A DNA stretch of 64,000 nucleotides from Burkholderiaceae bacterium. GTDB taxonomy: Bacteria; Pseudomonadota; Gammaproteobacteria; Burkholderiales; Burkholderiaceae_C. The stretch is taken from the NCBI GenBank assembly GCA_919902775.1, contig CAKKRJ010000007.1, positions 186,001 through 250,000 of the forward strand, written 5' to 3'. Made by a program: the position numbers and the translations under genes. Below are positions 10,560-19,190 of the stretch, piece by piece (within the stretch, counting starts at the first letter, position 1; every line of letters begins with the position of its first letter). The notes beneath the pieces were generated by a model. It was not told the origin of the DNA and did not search any database. It saw only the letters and a list, made by a program, of their open reading frames with translations.

Positions 10560-11822
10560 TCAGCGAAGTTTGAGAGATTTTTCAGTGACCATCAACGGTT
10601 GGAAATACGGGCCTTCGTATTCATAGCAGCTACGCACCACCTTGAATGCACCGTCTTTCACAACCACCATGGTCCCGGCGTGGTTGGGCATGTGCTGTTT
10701 GCTGTCGCCAACGTAGTAAGGGCCGCAGGTCAGGTCAGAGCGATAGCCCGCAATCTTTTTGATGGCCGCGGTCACAGCAGCACGATCATCCAGTTTGGCA
10801 GGGTCCATGGCCCGCAAAGTCTGTGTGAAGTATTTTGCTGACAAATAGCCTGACTGGCTAAAAGTGTCGCGTGGACTTTTTGCCTTGGCGTAGGCATTCA
10901 TCACGCTCCGCCAGTGCTGGTTGTCAGCCCCTTTGCCGTCCAGGGGCGTCAACTCGGCATTGATAAACATCTTGCCGTCCCAGTACTTGCCCAATGCTTT
11001 TGGAACCGACTCGTCATAGAGCGGTGTGGACGATGTCCATTGGTATTTGTCTCGCAGATCTTGTTCCTGTGCGGCGCGCAGGAAGGCGATGGCCAGTCCC
11101 GCTGGCAGATTCACCAAGATGGCATCTGCGCCGGAGGCCACAGCTTCCAACAAGCCGGCATTCACGTCCGGTGCGCCAGGGTTGAGCAGAACGGAAGATC
11201 CCTTCAGCCCTTTGGATGCCATGTATTTCTCCACCGCGCCACATGACCAATTGCCCACGGAGGGAATGGCCAGTCCAATGCAGGAGACGTGTTTGGCCTT
11301 CTGTGTCTCAACTGCGTACATGGCAGCCCCAATGGACGAGGCCAGCGGCCCCTGATTGGTCGAGACGATGTTCGAGCTCTCAAAGCATTCGGACACCGCG
11401 CAGGCCGAAGCCATGGCCATCACATTTTGTTTTGCATAGAACGGCGCATTGACACTCATCTCAACGAAAGAACCATTGCCCACAAGGGCGATGACCTTCT
11501 CGTCTTGCACCAGTTTGGACGCTGCCTGCCCCGCTAACTCCGGATTCCACTGGTCGTTTTCAACCATGTATTGCACCGGACGCCCATGTATGCCGCCGGA
11601 TGCGTTGACGCAGGCGAAATAGGCCGCAGCCGCATCGGTGGAAGAAGAAAAATCGCCAGGGGCCGCATTGCCATGTATGCCCCCCACCTTGATAGGCTTT
11701 CCGGTCGCAGCCTTGCCGTTGGCAGTGCCGCAACTGACTTTGGCTTCACCGGCCGCCATGGCCATACCCGGCAGTGCCAGAAAGGCCAGCGCCGCGATAC
11801 CTGATTGAATTTGTCTCCGCAT
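10560..11822 (-). CDS. ABC transporter periplasmic substrate-binding protein (Liv type I fold)
   Basis: A 420-aa periplasmic receptor. The first about 23 residues form a Sec signal (MRRQIQSGIAALAFLALPGM then AMA, cleavage likely before AGEAK). The mature part starts with IKVGGIHGNAAPGD and contains VIALVGNGSFVEMSVNAPFY and the type-I lobe hinge pattern of Leu/Ile/Val-binding proteins. Four or more Cys residues suggest periplasmic disulfides. It precedes the permease genes, and the GMC dehydrogenase lies 40 bp upstream, so it most likely captures the compound oxidised by this operon. Ligand identity is not readable. Confidence 0.9.
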   Translation of the reverse strand: MRRQIQSGIAALAFLALPGMAMAAGEAKVSCGTANGKAATGKPIKVGGIHGNAAPGDFSSSTDAAAAYFACVNASGGIHGRPVQYMVENDQWNPELAGQAASKLVQDEKVIALVGNGSFVEMSVNAPFYAKQNVMAMASACAVSECFESSNIVSTNQGPLASSIGAAMYAVETQKAKHVSCIGLAIPSVGNWSCGAVEKYMASKGLKGSSVLLNPGAPDVNAGLLEAVASGADAILVNLPAGLAIAFLRAAQEQDLRDKYQWTSSTPLYDESVPKALGKYWDGKMFINAELTPLDGKGADNQHWRSVMNAYAKAKSPRDTFSQSGYLSAKYFTQTLRAMDPAKLDDRAAVTAAIKKIAGYRSDLTCGPYYVGDSKQHMPNHAGTMVVVKDGAFKVVRSCYEYEGPYFQPLMVTEKSLKLR

Positions 11823-11862
11823 TTTGTGCTCCTAGTTGTTGGGGTGTTTGAAAAAATCCGGC

Positions 11863-13449
11863 TCACCCGCGTCCGGCAATAAACCTTGCGGCGCGCTCCG
11901 CAATCATCATGACCGGGGCATTGGTGTTCCCGGAAACCAAGGTGGGCATGATCGATGCGTCCGCGACCCGCAGCCCTTGCGTGCCATAAACCCGCAACTG
12001 CTGATCGACCACCGCCATGCGGTCAGATGGCTGACCCATCTTGGCGGTGCCCACTGGATGAAAAACCGTCTTGGCGGTCTGGCGCACATAGTCGCGCAGT
12101 CCGGCCTCGTCATTCTCAAGACCCGCTTGAGGCAGCACACGACGCTGAATGATGCGAGCCAGCGAAGGCGCTTCAAGAATTTCAATGGCTTTGCGAACAC
12201 CCTTGACAAGCACCGTCAAGTCGTCTTCGTGGGTCAGGCTGCCTGCATCGAACAAGGCCGCATCTTTCGAATCAGCAGATCGCAAGCACACCGATCCGCG
12301 TGATTTGGGTCTCAGAAAGCAAGGCCCGATGGCAATGCCATGCTCTTGAATCGGCTCCCTGTCGACCCACCCCACCAGAGAAGGCAACACATGGAACTGA
12401 AGATCAGGCCGTCCAGCATTGGACACATCGATGAACCCGCCACTCTCGACCACGTTGGAGGCCAGCAGGCCCGTGCGGTACATCAGGTACTGCACCATGT
12501 GCATGGCCGCCTTGAGCCCGATGTCTTCCCGGAACATGGAGATGGGATCCCGTGTGACCGCTTGAACCGTTGTTTCCAGGTGATCCTGATAATTCTGGCC
12601 AACGCCGGGCAAGTCCGAGACCACCCCAATGCCAAACGACTGGAGATGTTGCGCGTCGCCCACACCCGAAAGCTGCAGCAACCGTGGCGTTTCAATCGCA
12701 CCAGCACACAAGATCACTTCAGCCTGCGCCTTGATCTGCGTGCCGTTTTCCAATGCCACGCCGACCGCGCGCTGGCCTTCGAACAACACCCGCGCAACCC
12801 GCGTGTCGGTCATGATCTCCAAGTTGGAACGCCCTTCGGCCTTGCGCAAAAACGCCTCCGCCGAAGACCAGCGACCACCGTTGTGCGTTGTGGTTTGGTA
12901 AAAGCCCGTACCTTCTTGTTGTGCGCCATTGAAGTCTGGGTTGTAGGGGATGCCCGTTTCCTGAGCTGCACGAATGAAGGCACGACTCAGCGGGTGGTGA
13001 TAGCCCGTCTCAGAGACGTGCAATTCACCTTCGGTCCCGTGAAAACCATCAGACAACTCCATGTTGCTCTCAAGGTCCTTGAACACCGGCAAGACGTCCT
13101 GGTAGCTCCAGCCCGGATTGCCGGCACGCTCCCAACTGTTGTAGTCTTCTGCGTGGCCCCGGATGTAGAGCATGGCGTTCACCGACGAACCGCCGCCGAT
13201 CACCTTGCCCTGAAGCACCACATTGGGTCGCCCGTTGAGCTGGGCTGAAGGCTCGCCAACGTAGGCAACGATGTCCTGCCCCTTTTCAATCACCTTGAAA
13301 AAGGTGGCGGGAATCTTGATGTAGCGCGCGTCGTCCCGACGTCCGCCCTCAATAAGGAGCACCTTGTTCTTCGGGTTCTCGCTCAAGCGGGATGCCAACA
13401 CGCACCCGGAGGAGCCACCACCCACAACGATGTAATCAAACTGTTTCAT
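11863..13449 (-). CDS. GMC-family FAD-dependent alcohol dehydrogenase
   Basis: A 528-aa glucose-methanol-choline oxidoreductase. The start at 13449 places the FAD dinucleotide motif IVVGGGSSGCVLASRLSE right at the N-terminus, as in choline/alcohol dehydrogenases; the open frame to 13602 is a spurious extension. The C-terminal catalytic His is in TVFHPVGTAKMG and the second active-site residue in SGNTNAPVMMIAE. No signal peptide, so cytoplasmic. It lies 11 bp after an aldehyde dehydrogenase and before a Liv transporter, indicating stepwise oxidation of a primary alcohol to an acid. Known relatives act on choline, aliphatic alcohols or polyethylene glycol; I cannot distinguish these. Confidence 0.92.
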   Translation of the reverse strand: MKQFDYIVVGGGSSGCVLASRLSENPKNKVLLIEGGRRDDARYIKIPATFFKVIEKGQDIVAYVGEPSAQLNGRPNVVLQGKVIGGGSSVNAMLYIRGHAEDYNSWERAGNPGWSYQDVLPVFKDLESNMELSDGFHGTEGELHVSETGYHHPLSRAFIRAAQETGIPYNPDFNGAQQEGTGFYQTTTHNGGRWSSAEAFLRKAEGRSNLEIMTDTRVARVLFEGQRAVGVALENGTQIKAQAEVILCAGAIETPRLLQLSGVGDAQHLQSFGIGVVSDLPGVGQNYQDHLETTVQAVTRDPISMFREDIGLKAAMHMVQYLMYRTGLLASNVVESGGFIDVSNAGRPDLQFHVLPSLVGWVDREPIQEHGIAIGPCFLRPKSRGSVCLRSADSKDAALFDAGSLTHEDDLTVLVKGVRKAIEILEAPSLARIIQRRVLPQAGLENDEAGLRDYVRQTAKTVFHPVGTAKMGQPSDRMAVVDQQLRVYGTQGLRVADASIMPTLVSGNTNAPVMMIAERAARFIAGRG

Positions 13450-13460
13450 GGGGTCTTCTC

Positions 13461-14867
13461 TCAGTTGAAAACGACTTGAATGTCGGTGTATTCGGCAAGG
13501 CCTTCCTCGCCAAATTCGACACCGCAGCCGGAGGACTTCACACCGCCGAATGGCGCATTGGGCTGAATGGCCCCGTGCTTGTTGATCCACACAGAACCAC
13601 ACTCCAATCGGCTCGCAATGGCTTTGGCTTTGGCAATGTCTTTGGACCAGACCGACCCACCCAGTCCGTTCGGGCTGTCATTGGCCTGTGCAATGGCATC
13701 TTCCAGATCGCTGTATTTGATGATGGGCAGTGCGGGTCCAAACTGTTCTTCGAAGACCAGCGGATCGTCCGCGCCCAAGTCCGCGATCAGCGTCGGTGGG
13801 AAGAACAAGCCCTTGCCCGGCTCCCCTCCCAACAACACGCGTCCCCGCTGCTTGCCGGCATCGACCAGGCGCTTGACTTTGTCGAATTGCATCTGGTTGG
13901 CAATCGGCCCCAGGATGGAGGTTTCATCCTGACCATCGCCCACAGGAATATTGCGTGCATAGTCGGTGAGCGCACTGCACACATCGTCGTAGACGCTTTC
14001 ATGCACATACAGACGCTTCATCGCAGCGCAGGTTTGCCCGTTGTTGATAAAGGCGCCCCAGAACAGCCCCTCGGCAATCGCTGCAGGGTCAACGTCGGGC
14101 AGAACGATGCCAGCGTCATTCCCTCCGAGCTCCAATGTCAGTCGCTTGACGGTGTCTGCAGCCGAGGCCATCACTTTCTTGCCCGTGTTGATCGATCCGG
14201 TGAAAACGATTTTCCGGATGTCAGGGTGCGCCGACATGACGCTGCCGATGCTGGACAGTCGGTCGTCAGAAGTCACCACGTTGACCACACCCGCAGGCAA
14301 GACCTCGTTCATGAGTTCCACCAAACGAATCGTCGACAAAGGGGTGAAGGGGGATGGTTTGATGACCACCGTATTGCCCGTGCGCACCGCAGGCAGGATG
14401 TGCCAGACGGCAATCATGACAGGCCAGTTCCATGGCGTGATGGATCCCACAACCCCCATGGATTTGCGATGCAATTCAACGCGCCCTTGCTCGTTATCCT
14501 GCAGCGTTTTGACAGGCAGCGACAAACTCGCCGTATGTGCGGCCCAGGCCTGTGCGCCGCCCAGCTCAAACCGGGAACCCAGTCCGTTCAGCGGCTTTCC
14601 CTGCTCCTGGGTCAACAGCTGCGCGAGTTCTTCCGCATGCTCGCCAATCTTCTGGGCAATGTCCGAGCATGCCTTGGCACGATCCGCATCCGATTGCCTG
14701 GACCAGCCTTCATACGCCTTGGCTGCCGCTGCAACAGCGCGATCCAGATCGGCTGCACTCGCGTTGGGGGCCTTGCCAACCAACTCTCCCGTTGAGGGGT
14801 TGGTCACCTCAAATTCAGACGCAGCGCGCACATGCTCGCCACCAATGATCATCGCAAATTCAGTCAT
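13461..14867 (-). CDS. NAD(P)-dependent aldehyde dehydrogenase
   Basis: A 468-aa class-3-type ALDH with the proton-shuttle region SITPWNWPV, general base Glu in LTLELGGNDAG and catalytic Cys in NNGQTCAAMKR. The start at 14867 follows an excellent GGAGGAGA ribosome site; the frame continues open to 15179 but that part is not protein-like. First gene of the seven-gene operon, so its promoter lies in the 184-bp gap shared with the AraC-type regulator. It should oxidise the aldehyde made by the downstream GMC dehydrogenase to the acid. Confidence 0.93.
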   Translation of the reverse strand: MTEFAMIIGGEHVRAASEFEVTNPSTGELVGKAPNASAADLDRAVAAAAKAYEGWSRQSDADRAKACSDIAQKIGEHAEELAQLLTQEQGKPLNGLGSRFELGGAQAWAAHTASLSLPVKTLQDNEQGRVELHRKSMGVVGSITPWNWPVMIAVWHILPAVRTGNTVVIKPSPFTPLSTIRLVELMNEVLPAGVVNVVTSDDRLSSIGSVMSAHPDIRKIVFTGSINTGKKVMASAADTVKRLTLELGGNDAGIVLPDVDPAAIAEGLFWGAFINNGQTCAAMKRLYVHESVYDDVCSALTDYARNIPVGDGQDETSILGPIANQMQFDKVKRLVDAGKQRGRVLLGGEPGKGLFFPPTLIADLGADDPLVFEEQFGPALPIIKYSDLEDAIAQANDSPNGLGGSVWSKDIAKAKAIASRLECGSVWINKHGAIQPNAPFGGVKSSGCGVEFGEEGLAEYTDIQVVFN

Positions 14868-14937
14868 GTCTCCTCCAGTGGTACCTTGTTTTGGTGAGCG
14901 ATGGTAGGGCTGGGGAATCACTTGGGTCTTGGACTGG

Positions 14938-14966
14938 TGCGACATGCGAATTGGACAGTTGCGACA
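14938..14966. promoter_or_regulatory. 22-bp-spaced direct repeat TGCGACA, candidate AraC site
   Basis: TGCGACA occurs at 14938-14944 and 14960-14966, exactly 22 bp apart, in the divergent gap between the aldehyde dehydrogenase operon and the AraC-type gene. AraC-family proteins bind direct repeats about two helical turns apart, so this is a good operator candidate for control of the operon. Confidence 0.45.
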
Positions 14967-15051
14967 CCGCTGCACCTGGCTTGGCACAGTGCAAAACGGA
15001 CGCGGGTTTCCACCAATGTCAATCCTTCCGCGCTCAATCGGAGAATCAAGC

Positions 15052-16014
15052 ATGCTCACAAAAATCCCCGAATCCCGACTTCCCGTTGACCAATTCCAAA
15101 GTGATCTGCGATCCATCTGCGGATCATTCCAGGTACACCCTGTCGCGGGGCAGTCCACATTGCGTGGCGGAATCGGCACCGAAGATCGTTGTGGATTTCA
15201 GTTTGCCCATGTTGCAAAAAATCTCCAGAGCATTCGCCGCACCAAACGCAATGTCGTCCAGGATGACGCAGAACATTTTTTCCTGATTCTTCAGGAAGAA
15301 GGCCGCGCTCTGATGAGTCAGCGCGACACGGCCAGCCTGTTGCGGCCTGGCGATTTCATATTGATTGACAGCACGGAACCCTCCGAGTTCACTTTTTTCG
15401 GCGACTACAGCCGACAGTTGTCGGTACACCTGCCACGTACCGAACTGCATCAGCGGTTTGGCGACGTGTTGCGCGGGGGGCTGTTTCTGCCCAGAACCGA
15501 TCACACCGCGCAAGCCATTTGCGCGGTGCTGGCCAAAGCATTCGAACCCGGCAGCAATCAGAGTCAGTCCAACTACCTTGGGGAAGCCATGTACGGACTG
15601 CTTGGCGCGATGCTGTACGCCAGCGGGGAGGGAACGAATTCCAGGCACATCGATGCCGAAGTAGGTAGCGCGCAGTTGCTGGAGCGTGCCTTGAATTATT
15701 TCGAGACCAAATTTCTGGACAGCAACCTGTCCATCAGCCAGATGGCCGCTGACCTCAATGTGTCCAGTCGACAATTGCAGCGGGCTTTTCTCGCCATGAA
15801 TACAACCCCCACCGACTACTTGGTGCAAAAGAGACTGGCAATGGCCTGTCAGTCCCTGAAGTGCCGACAATCAGCGATGAGCAGACCACTCATCTCCACA
15901 ATTGCCTACAACTGTGGCTTTAACGATTTGTCGTATTTCAACCGACTGTTTCGCAACACTTTCGGGTGTACGCCAGGTCAATACGCATCCTCAATGGAAA
16001 TCGAAGTCAGCTGA
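15052..16014 (+). CDS. AraC-family regulator (FeaR-like N-terminal domain)
   Basis: A 320-aa regulator. The C-terminal AraC/XylS double helix-turn-helix is clear: first HTH in LSISQMAADLNVSSRQLQRA, second around TIAYNCGFNDLSYFNRLFRN with the PGQYA ending. The N-terminal domain (LMSQRDTASLLRPGDFILID) is the AraC-binding-like domain of FeaR/NimR-type activators. The start at 15052 has GGAG eight bases upstream; earlier ATGs at 14929 and 15016 lack this. It is divergent from the ALDH-GMC-ABC operon and is its likely activator, sensing the alcohol or aldehyde substrate. Confidence 0.9.
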   Translation: MLTKIPESRLPVDQFQSDLRSICGSFQVHPVAGQSTLRGGIGTEDRCGFQFAHVAKNLQSIRRTKRNVVQDDAEHFFLILQEEGRALMSQRDTASLLRPGDFILIDSTEPSEFTFFGDYSRQLSVHLPRTELHQRFGDVLRGGLFLPRTDHTAQAICAVLAKAFEPGSNQSQSNYLGEAMYGLLGAMLYASGEGTNSRHIDAEVGSAQLLERALNYFETKFLDSNLSISQMAADLNVSSRQLQRAFLAMNTTPTDYLVQKRLAMACQSLKCRQSAMSRPLISTIAYNCGFNDLSYFNRLFRNTFGCTPGQYASSMEIEVS

Positions 16015-16053
16015 CTCTTCAAGCGGTTTCAATACACCCGAGGCGAGGGCTCG

Positions 16054-16082
16054 ATATCGCTGCCATGCATGGCAGGTGATAT
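16054..16082. repeat. 16-bp perfect palindrome with paired flanks in convergent gap
   Basis: CTGCCATG-CATGGCAG (16060-16075) is a perfect palindrome, flanked by ATATC (16054-16058) and GATAT (16078-16082), which pair as an outer stem. It lies between the convergent ends of the AraC gene and the flavodoxin gene. There is no following T-tract, so a bidirectional hairpin or a protein-binding dyad are both possible. Confidence 0.5.
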
Positions 16083-16100
16083 GCCTAAAGCGGACAGTCT

Positions 16101-16769
16101 TTAAGACCACTCCAGGGTGGCGACACGGGCTGCTTCCAGAAGTTCATCACGACTCATCTGCCAATAAATCCGGCCACGGCGCAGGAAAACGTGGCGAATC
16201 AGTCGGCCCCCGCGAGCCGCCACTCGCTTGGCGAACGCATCCATCTCGGTTTGCTCAAAGCGACTGTTGCCAGTCGTGAACAGCACGATTTCTTTGCCTG
16301 TCAGGTCGGTCTGCTCGACGTAGGCCCAAAGAGGTGTTGCAGGCCGGAACAGCCAGGTCGGTGACACCAGATAGACGCGTTCAACGGGCTGCAGGTCGAT
16401 TGGCTCCGCTTCAATGGTTGGTAGAGCGTTAGCTCTCGCATCTGCCAGCGCTTTGCCTTGCCCTGAAAAACTCAATGGATAGTCCGCAGTAATCTGCGCA
16501 ATCGGCGCATTGAACAACCGGGCAATCTCGCGGGCCACCGCCTCAGAATGACCGGAACGCGAGTAATACACAACGGCCGCTTGGCGGCTCGGCGCACCCG
16601 TCGGGGCGTATTCCGGGCTTGGCACATAGCGTTGGTCCTTTGCCGCCATGGCAACAAAAGCGCTGACGCCCAGCGCAACAGGCAGCAATGCAAAAAGAGT
16701 CATGCTTTGGCGTCTGTTCATGGTTGGCATGGAGGGGCTGATAGGCCGTGCAACAGCGGTTTCACTCAC
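16101..16769 (-). CDS. Membrane-anchored or exported flavodoxin-like protein
   Basis: A 222-aa protein with a flavodoxin-like fold: AVVYYSRSGHSEAVAREIA is the FMN phosphate-binding loop (here Y-S-R-S-G-H-S), followed by VYLVSPTWLFRPATP and VLFTTGNSRF, which match later FMN-contact loops. The N-terminus contains MNRRQSMTLFALLPVALGVS, an Arg-pair signal or signal-anchor that may use Tat. Translation starts at GTG 16769, overlapping the SDR stop (GTGA), so the two are coupled; ATG codons 13 and 16 residues in are alternatives. It probably carries electrons or reduces a quinone or aldehyde alongside the SDR, but function is unproven. Confidence 0.8.
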   Translation of the reverse strand: MSETAVARPISPSMPTMNRRQSMTLFALLPVALGVSAFVAMAAKDQRYVPSPEYAPTGAPSRQAAVVYYSRSGHSEAVAREIARLFNAPIAQITADYPLSFSGQGKALADARANALPTIEAEPIDLQPVERVYLVSPTWLFRPATPLWAYVEQTDLTGKEIVLFTTGNSRFEQTEMDAFAKRVAARGGRLIRHVFLRRGRIYWQMSRDELLEAARVATLEWS

Positions 16770-17608
16770 GCCTCTTCGTGCGCCAGAGACGTCGACAGTT
16801 CACGGTGCGCGGCCGCTTGAGCCTGCAGCGCTTGGGCCTTCGCCTCCAACACACCCACCGCATCCGCGCCACCGGCAAAGCGCGTGGGGGGTACATCCAA
16901 GCCGGCCAATTGAACGATGGCTTGAGCCAGCTTGGCAGGGTCGCCACCTTGCTTGCCGCTCATGCCACTCCAGGCGTCAATGGTCGCCTGGCTGCGGTCC
17001 GCATAGTCCGCGATGCTGGGCTTGGCAAAGGTTGTGGACTCTGCTGTCAGCAGCTCCGTGCGGAAGAAGCCGGGTTCGACCAGCATCGTCTGGATGCCAA
17101 AGGGTGCGATTTCGGTGGCGAGGGACTCTGTCCAGCCTTCAAGGCCGAATTTTGCGGCTGCGTAAGCTGTGCAGAACATGCCGCCCGAGATGCCCGCAGT
17201 GGACGAGATGTTGAGCAGCAAGCCGCCGCGCTGCTTGCGCATGCTTGGCAGCACTGCACGGGTCACGTTCATCGGACCGAACAACAGGGTTTCAATCTGA
17301 TGGCGCACCTGCTCTGGGCTCAGCTCTTCGAAGAATCCAGCGTTGAAGTTGCCAGCGTTGTTGACCAGTACATCAATGCGTCCGAACTTGGCCAGTGCGG
17401 CGTCGACGGCAGCGTTGGCTTCGTCCATGACCGTGACGTCAAGCTTCAGACACAACAGGTCTGCGTGCTCACCGATTGCAGCCGCGACCTTTGCCGGGTC
17501 GCGGCCGGTCGCCACAACGGCGTGACCTGCGGCCAGAGCGGCCTTGACCAGGTCGACGCCGAGTCCACGACCTGCGCCGGTGATGAACCAGATTTTCTTG
17601 TTGTTCAT
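16766..17608 (-). CDS. Short-chain dehydrogenase/reductase (SDR)
   Basis: A 280-aa classical SDR. NAD(P)-binding TGAGRGLG lies at residues 10-17, the structural NNAG follows mid-domain, and the catalytic Ser/Tyr/Lys are in ISSTAGISGGMFCTAYAAAK. The C-terminal about 50 residues (LEAKAQALQAQAAAHRELS) form an Ala/Gln-rich helical tail. The start at 17608 (MNNKKIWFITGAG) fits the family. It is divergent from an AraC-type gene and coupled to a flavodoxin-like gene. SDR plus AraC-N regulator pairs are common in aldehyde or ketone detoxification; the substrate is unknown. Confidence 0.93.
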   Translation of the reverse strand: MNNKKIWFITGAGRGLGVDLVKAALAAGHAVVATGRDPAKVAAAIGEHADLLCLKLDVTVMDEANAAVDAALAKFGRIDVLVNNAGNFNAGFFEELSPEQVRHQIETLLFGPMNVTRAVLPSMRKQRGGLLLNISSTAGISGGMFCTAYAAAKFGLEGWTESLATEIAPFGIQTMLVEPGFFRTELLTAESTTFAKPSIADYADRSQATIDAWSGMSGKQGGDPAKLAQAIVQLAGLDVPPTRFAGGADAVGVLEAKAQALQAQAAAHRELSTSLAHEEA

Positions 17609-17704
17609 GGGATGTTCCTTTTCAGTGGGGTAGAAGTGATGTTTGGTGTGGCAATGCCAGTAGCAAACTGATGCCAAATTGTTGCGCAGGGGCTCTGAAA
17701 ATGC

Positions 17705-17741
17705 TTGCCTGAAACATCACAGTTATTGCCTGATTCGGCAA
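17705..17741. promoter_or_regulatory. 21-bp-spaced direct repeat TTGCCTGA with adjoining dyad
   Basis: TTGCCTGA occurs at 17705-17712 and 17726-17733, a 21-bp period, in the 210-bp gap between the SDR and AraC genes. The second copy also forms an inverted repeat TTGCC-N6-GGCAA (17726-17741). The direct-repeat geometry matches AraC-family operators. A separate ACTTT/AAAGT dyad lies at 17771-17786 near the AraC start. Confidence 0.45.
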
Positions 17742-17818
17742 GTTTGAAGGCCGCCAACTGACTGCGACCTACTTTCTCGATAAAGTGGGGGGAAATATTC
17801 AATCCAAGGTGACACTGC

Positions 17819-18736
17819 GTGGAACAAGCCAAATCAATCACTGAGCCAGCAAAAATTGAAGTATTCAGGCTGGCTCGAGCCATAGAAACGATTGCCCAAT
17901 CCGATGGGGATTACTGGACGGACATTCCTGCACTCTCCCTGCACAGGCGGAGCCTTCCCACCGAGCCATTGCACTGCATCTTCAACCTGGGCCTGGGTGT
18001 CGTTGCACAGGGACACAAGCAAGCGCTGGTCGATGGGCATGTGAACACCTACGGTCCTGGCCAATCCATGGTGACGACCATCGACTTGCCCGTGATTTCA
18101 CATGTGACCCAGGCGTCTTTCGTGAAGCCGCTGCTTGGGATGATGCTCACCCTGGACCCACGCTTGGTTCAGGAGGTGGCTGCTGACATGAAATTGCCCT
18201 CGCCAAGCCGGCGGCAAGAATGCCGCACACTGTCCATTGAGGCACTGGATGCGCCTCTGGCTTCGGACCTGGTCAGGCTCGTTTCCCTGCTGGGTGAGTC
18301 ATCCACCCTGGTATCTCGCCTTGCACCGTTGCTGCAGGAGCAAATCGTTGTTCGGTTGCTCTTGGGGCCGCACGGGCCGCAACTTCAACATCTGGTCTCT
18401 GACGGAACCCCCAGTCAGCAAATTTCGAAGGCCGTCAGTTGGTTGAAGCAGAACTTCGCACAGTCGCTTCACATTGACACATTGGCAACGCAGGTTCACA
18501 TGAGTCCCACCTCGTTTCGTCAGCATTTCAGAAAGATGACCGGTACCAGCCCGCTGCAATACCAAAAGAGATTGCGCCTGCAAGAGGCCAGGCAGTTGAT
18601 GTTGAGCCAGCACCTCGACGCGGGCAGTGCAAGCGGCCTCGTGGGATATGAAAGTCCTTCCCAATTCAGCCGGGAATACAGCCGTTTGTTCGGAGCCCCT
18701 CCACAAGCCGATGTTCGACGCTTGCATCGGCTTTGA
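17819..18736 (+). CDS. AraC-family regulator with AraC_N ligand domain
   Basis: A 305-aa protein starting at GTG 17819, with AAGGTGA as ribosome site. The N-terminal half (DIPALSLHRRSLPTEPLHCI, then VAQGHKQALVDG) is the AraC_N-type domain found in many regulators next to oxidoreductases. The C-terminal double HTH is visible in LHIDTLATQVHMSPTSFRQH and SASGLVGYESPSQFSREYSR. Divergent from the SDR-flavodoxin pair, which it most likely activates. Confidence 0.9.
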   Translation: MEQAKSITEPAKIEVFRLARAIETIAQSDGDYWTDIPALSLHRRSLPTEPLHCIFNLGLGVVAQGHKQALVDGHVNTYGPGQSMVTTIDLPVISHVTQASFVKPLLGMMLTLDPRLVQEVAADMKLPSPSRRQECRTLSIEALDAPLASDLVRLVSLLGESSTLVSRLAPLLQEQIVVRLLLGPHGPQLQHLVSDGTPSQQISKAVSWLKQNFAQSLHIDTLATQVHMSPTSFRQHFRKMTGTSPLQYQKRLRLQEARQLMLSQHLDAGSASGLVGYESPSQFSREYSRLFGAPPQADVRRLHRL

Positions 18737-18776
18737 GCAAACGCTGCCGCTGCGCGACGCGTTGGCGCACGCGCCG

Positions 18777-19034
18777 TTAGCTTTGAAGCATCGGCGGGCC
18801 GCAGTCGCTCAATAAGCTGGTCAACTGCTCGGCTGGGATGGCCCAGTCGGAGTCCTCGTTGATGGACTCTTTCAAAAAAGCCCTCTGGCTGTCGGTCCAG
18901 ATCGACGCATCGGGCAGCGCGCAGATCTGGCAGACCCCCGCATGCTCCTCAATGAAGGCCTCTATCGACGCGGCATCGGCCGGCAGGCCGAGCTGCAGAA
19001 ACAAATCGGTCATGGTGTGGATATGGCTCTGCAT
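18777..19034 (-). CDS. DUF2789 family small protein
   Basis: An 85-aa cytoplasmic protein beginning MQSHIHTMTDLFLQLGLPAD, which matches my recollection of DUF2789: a short helical domain with an F-x-Q-L-G-L-P start, an I-x-x-F-I-x-x-H segment and a W-x-x-x-Q-x-A-F-L-x-E helix (here IWTDSQRAFLKESI). The start at 19034 is preceded by GAAAGGAA; the open frame to 19172 is upstream noise. Function is unknown. It stands alone between an AraC gene and a LysR gene. The 156-bp gap upstream (19035-19190) holds only a short palindrome ATGGCGCCAT at 19080-19089. Confidence 0.75.
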   Translation of the reverse strand: MQSHIHTMTDLFLQLGLPADAASIEAFIEEHAGVCQICALPDASIWTDSQRAFLKESINEDSDWAIPAEQLTSLLSDCGPPMLQS

Positions 19035-19190
19035 GGGGTGTTCCTTTCTCCAGAGTGCCACCTTAGCGCTTTGGCAGGCATGGCGCCATACCCATTTGGG
19101 GGTGCTGGGTTTGCACAGATGGCGAAAAAAGAATGGAGTCCGGGCTTTGGGGTCGTTGACCTGGCGCCGCAAACCCCGTGAAGTGGCGGC

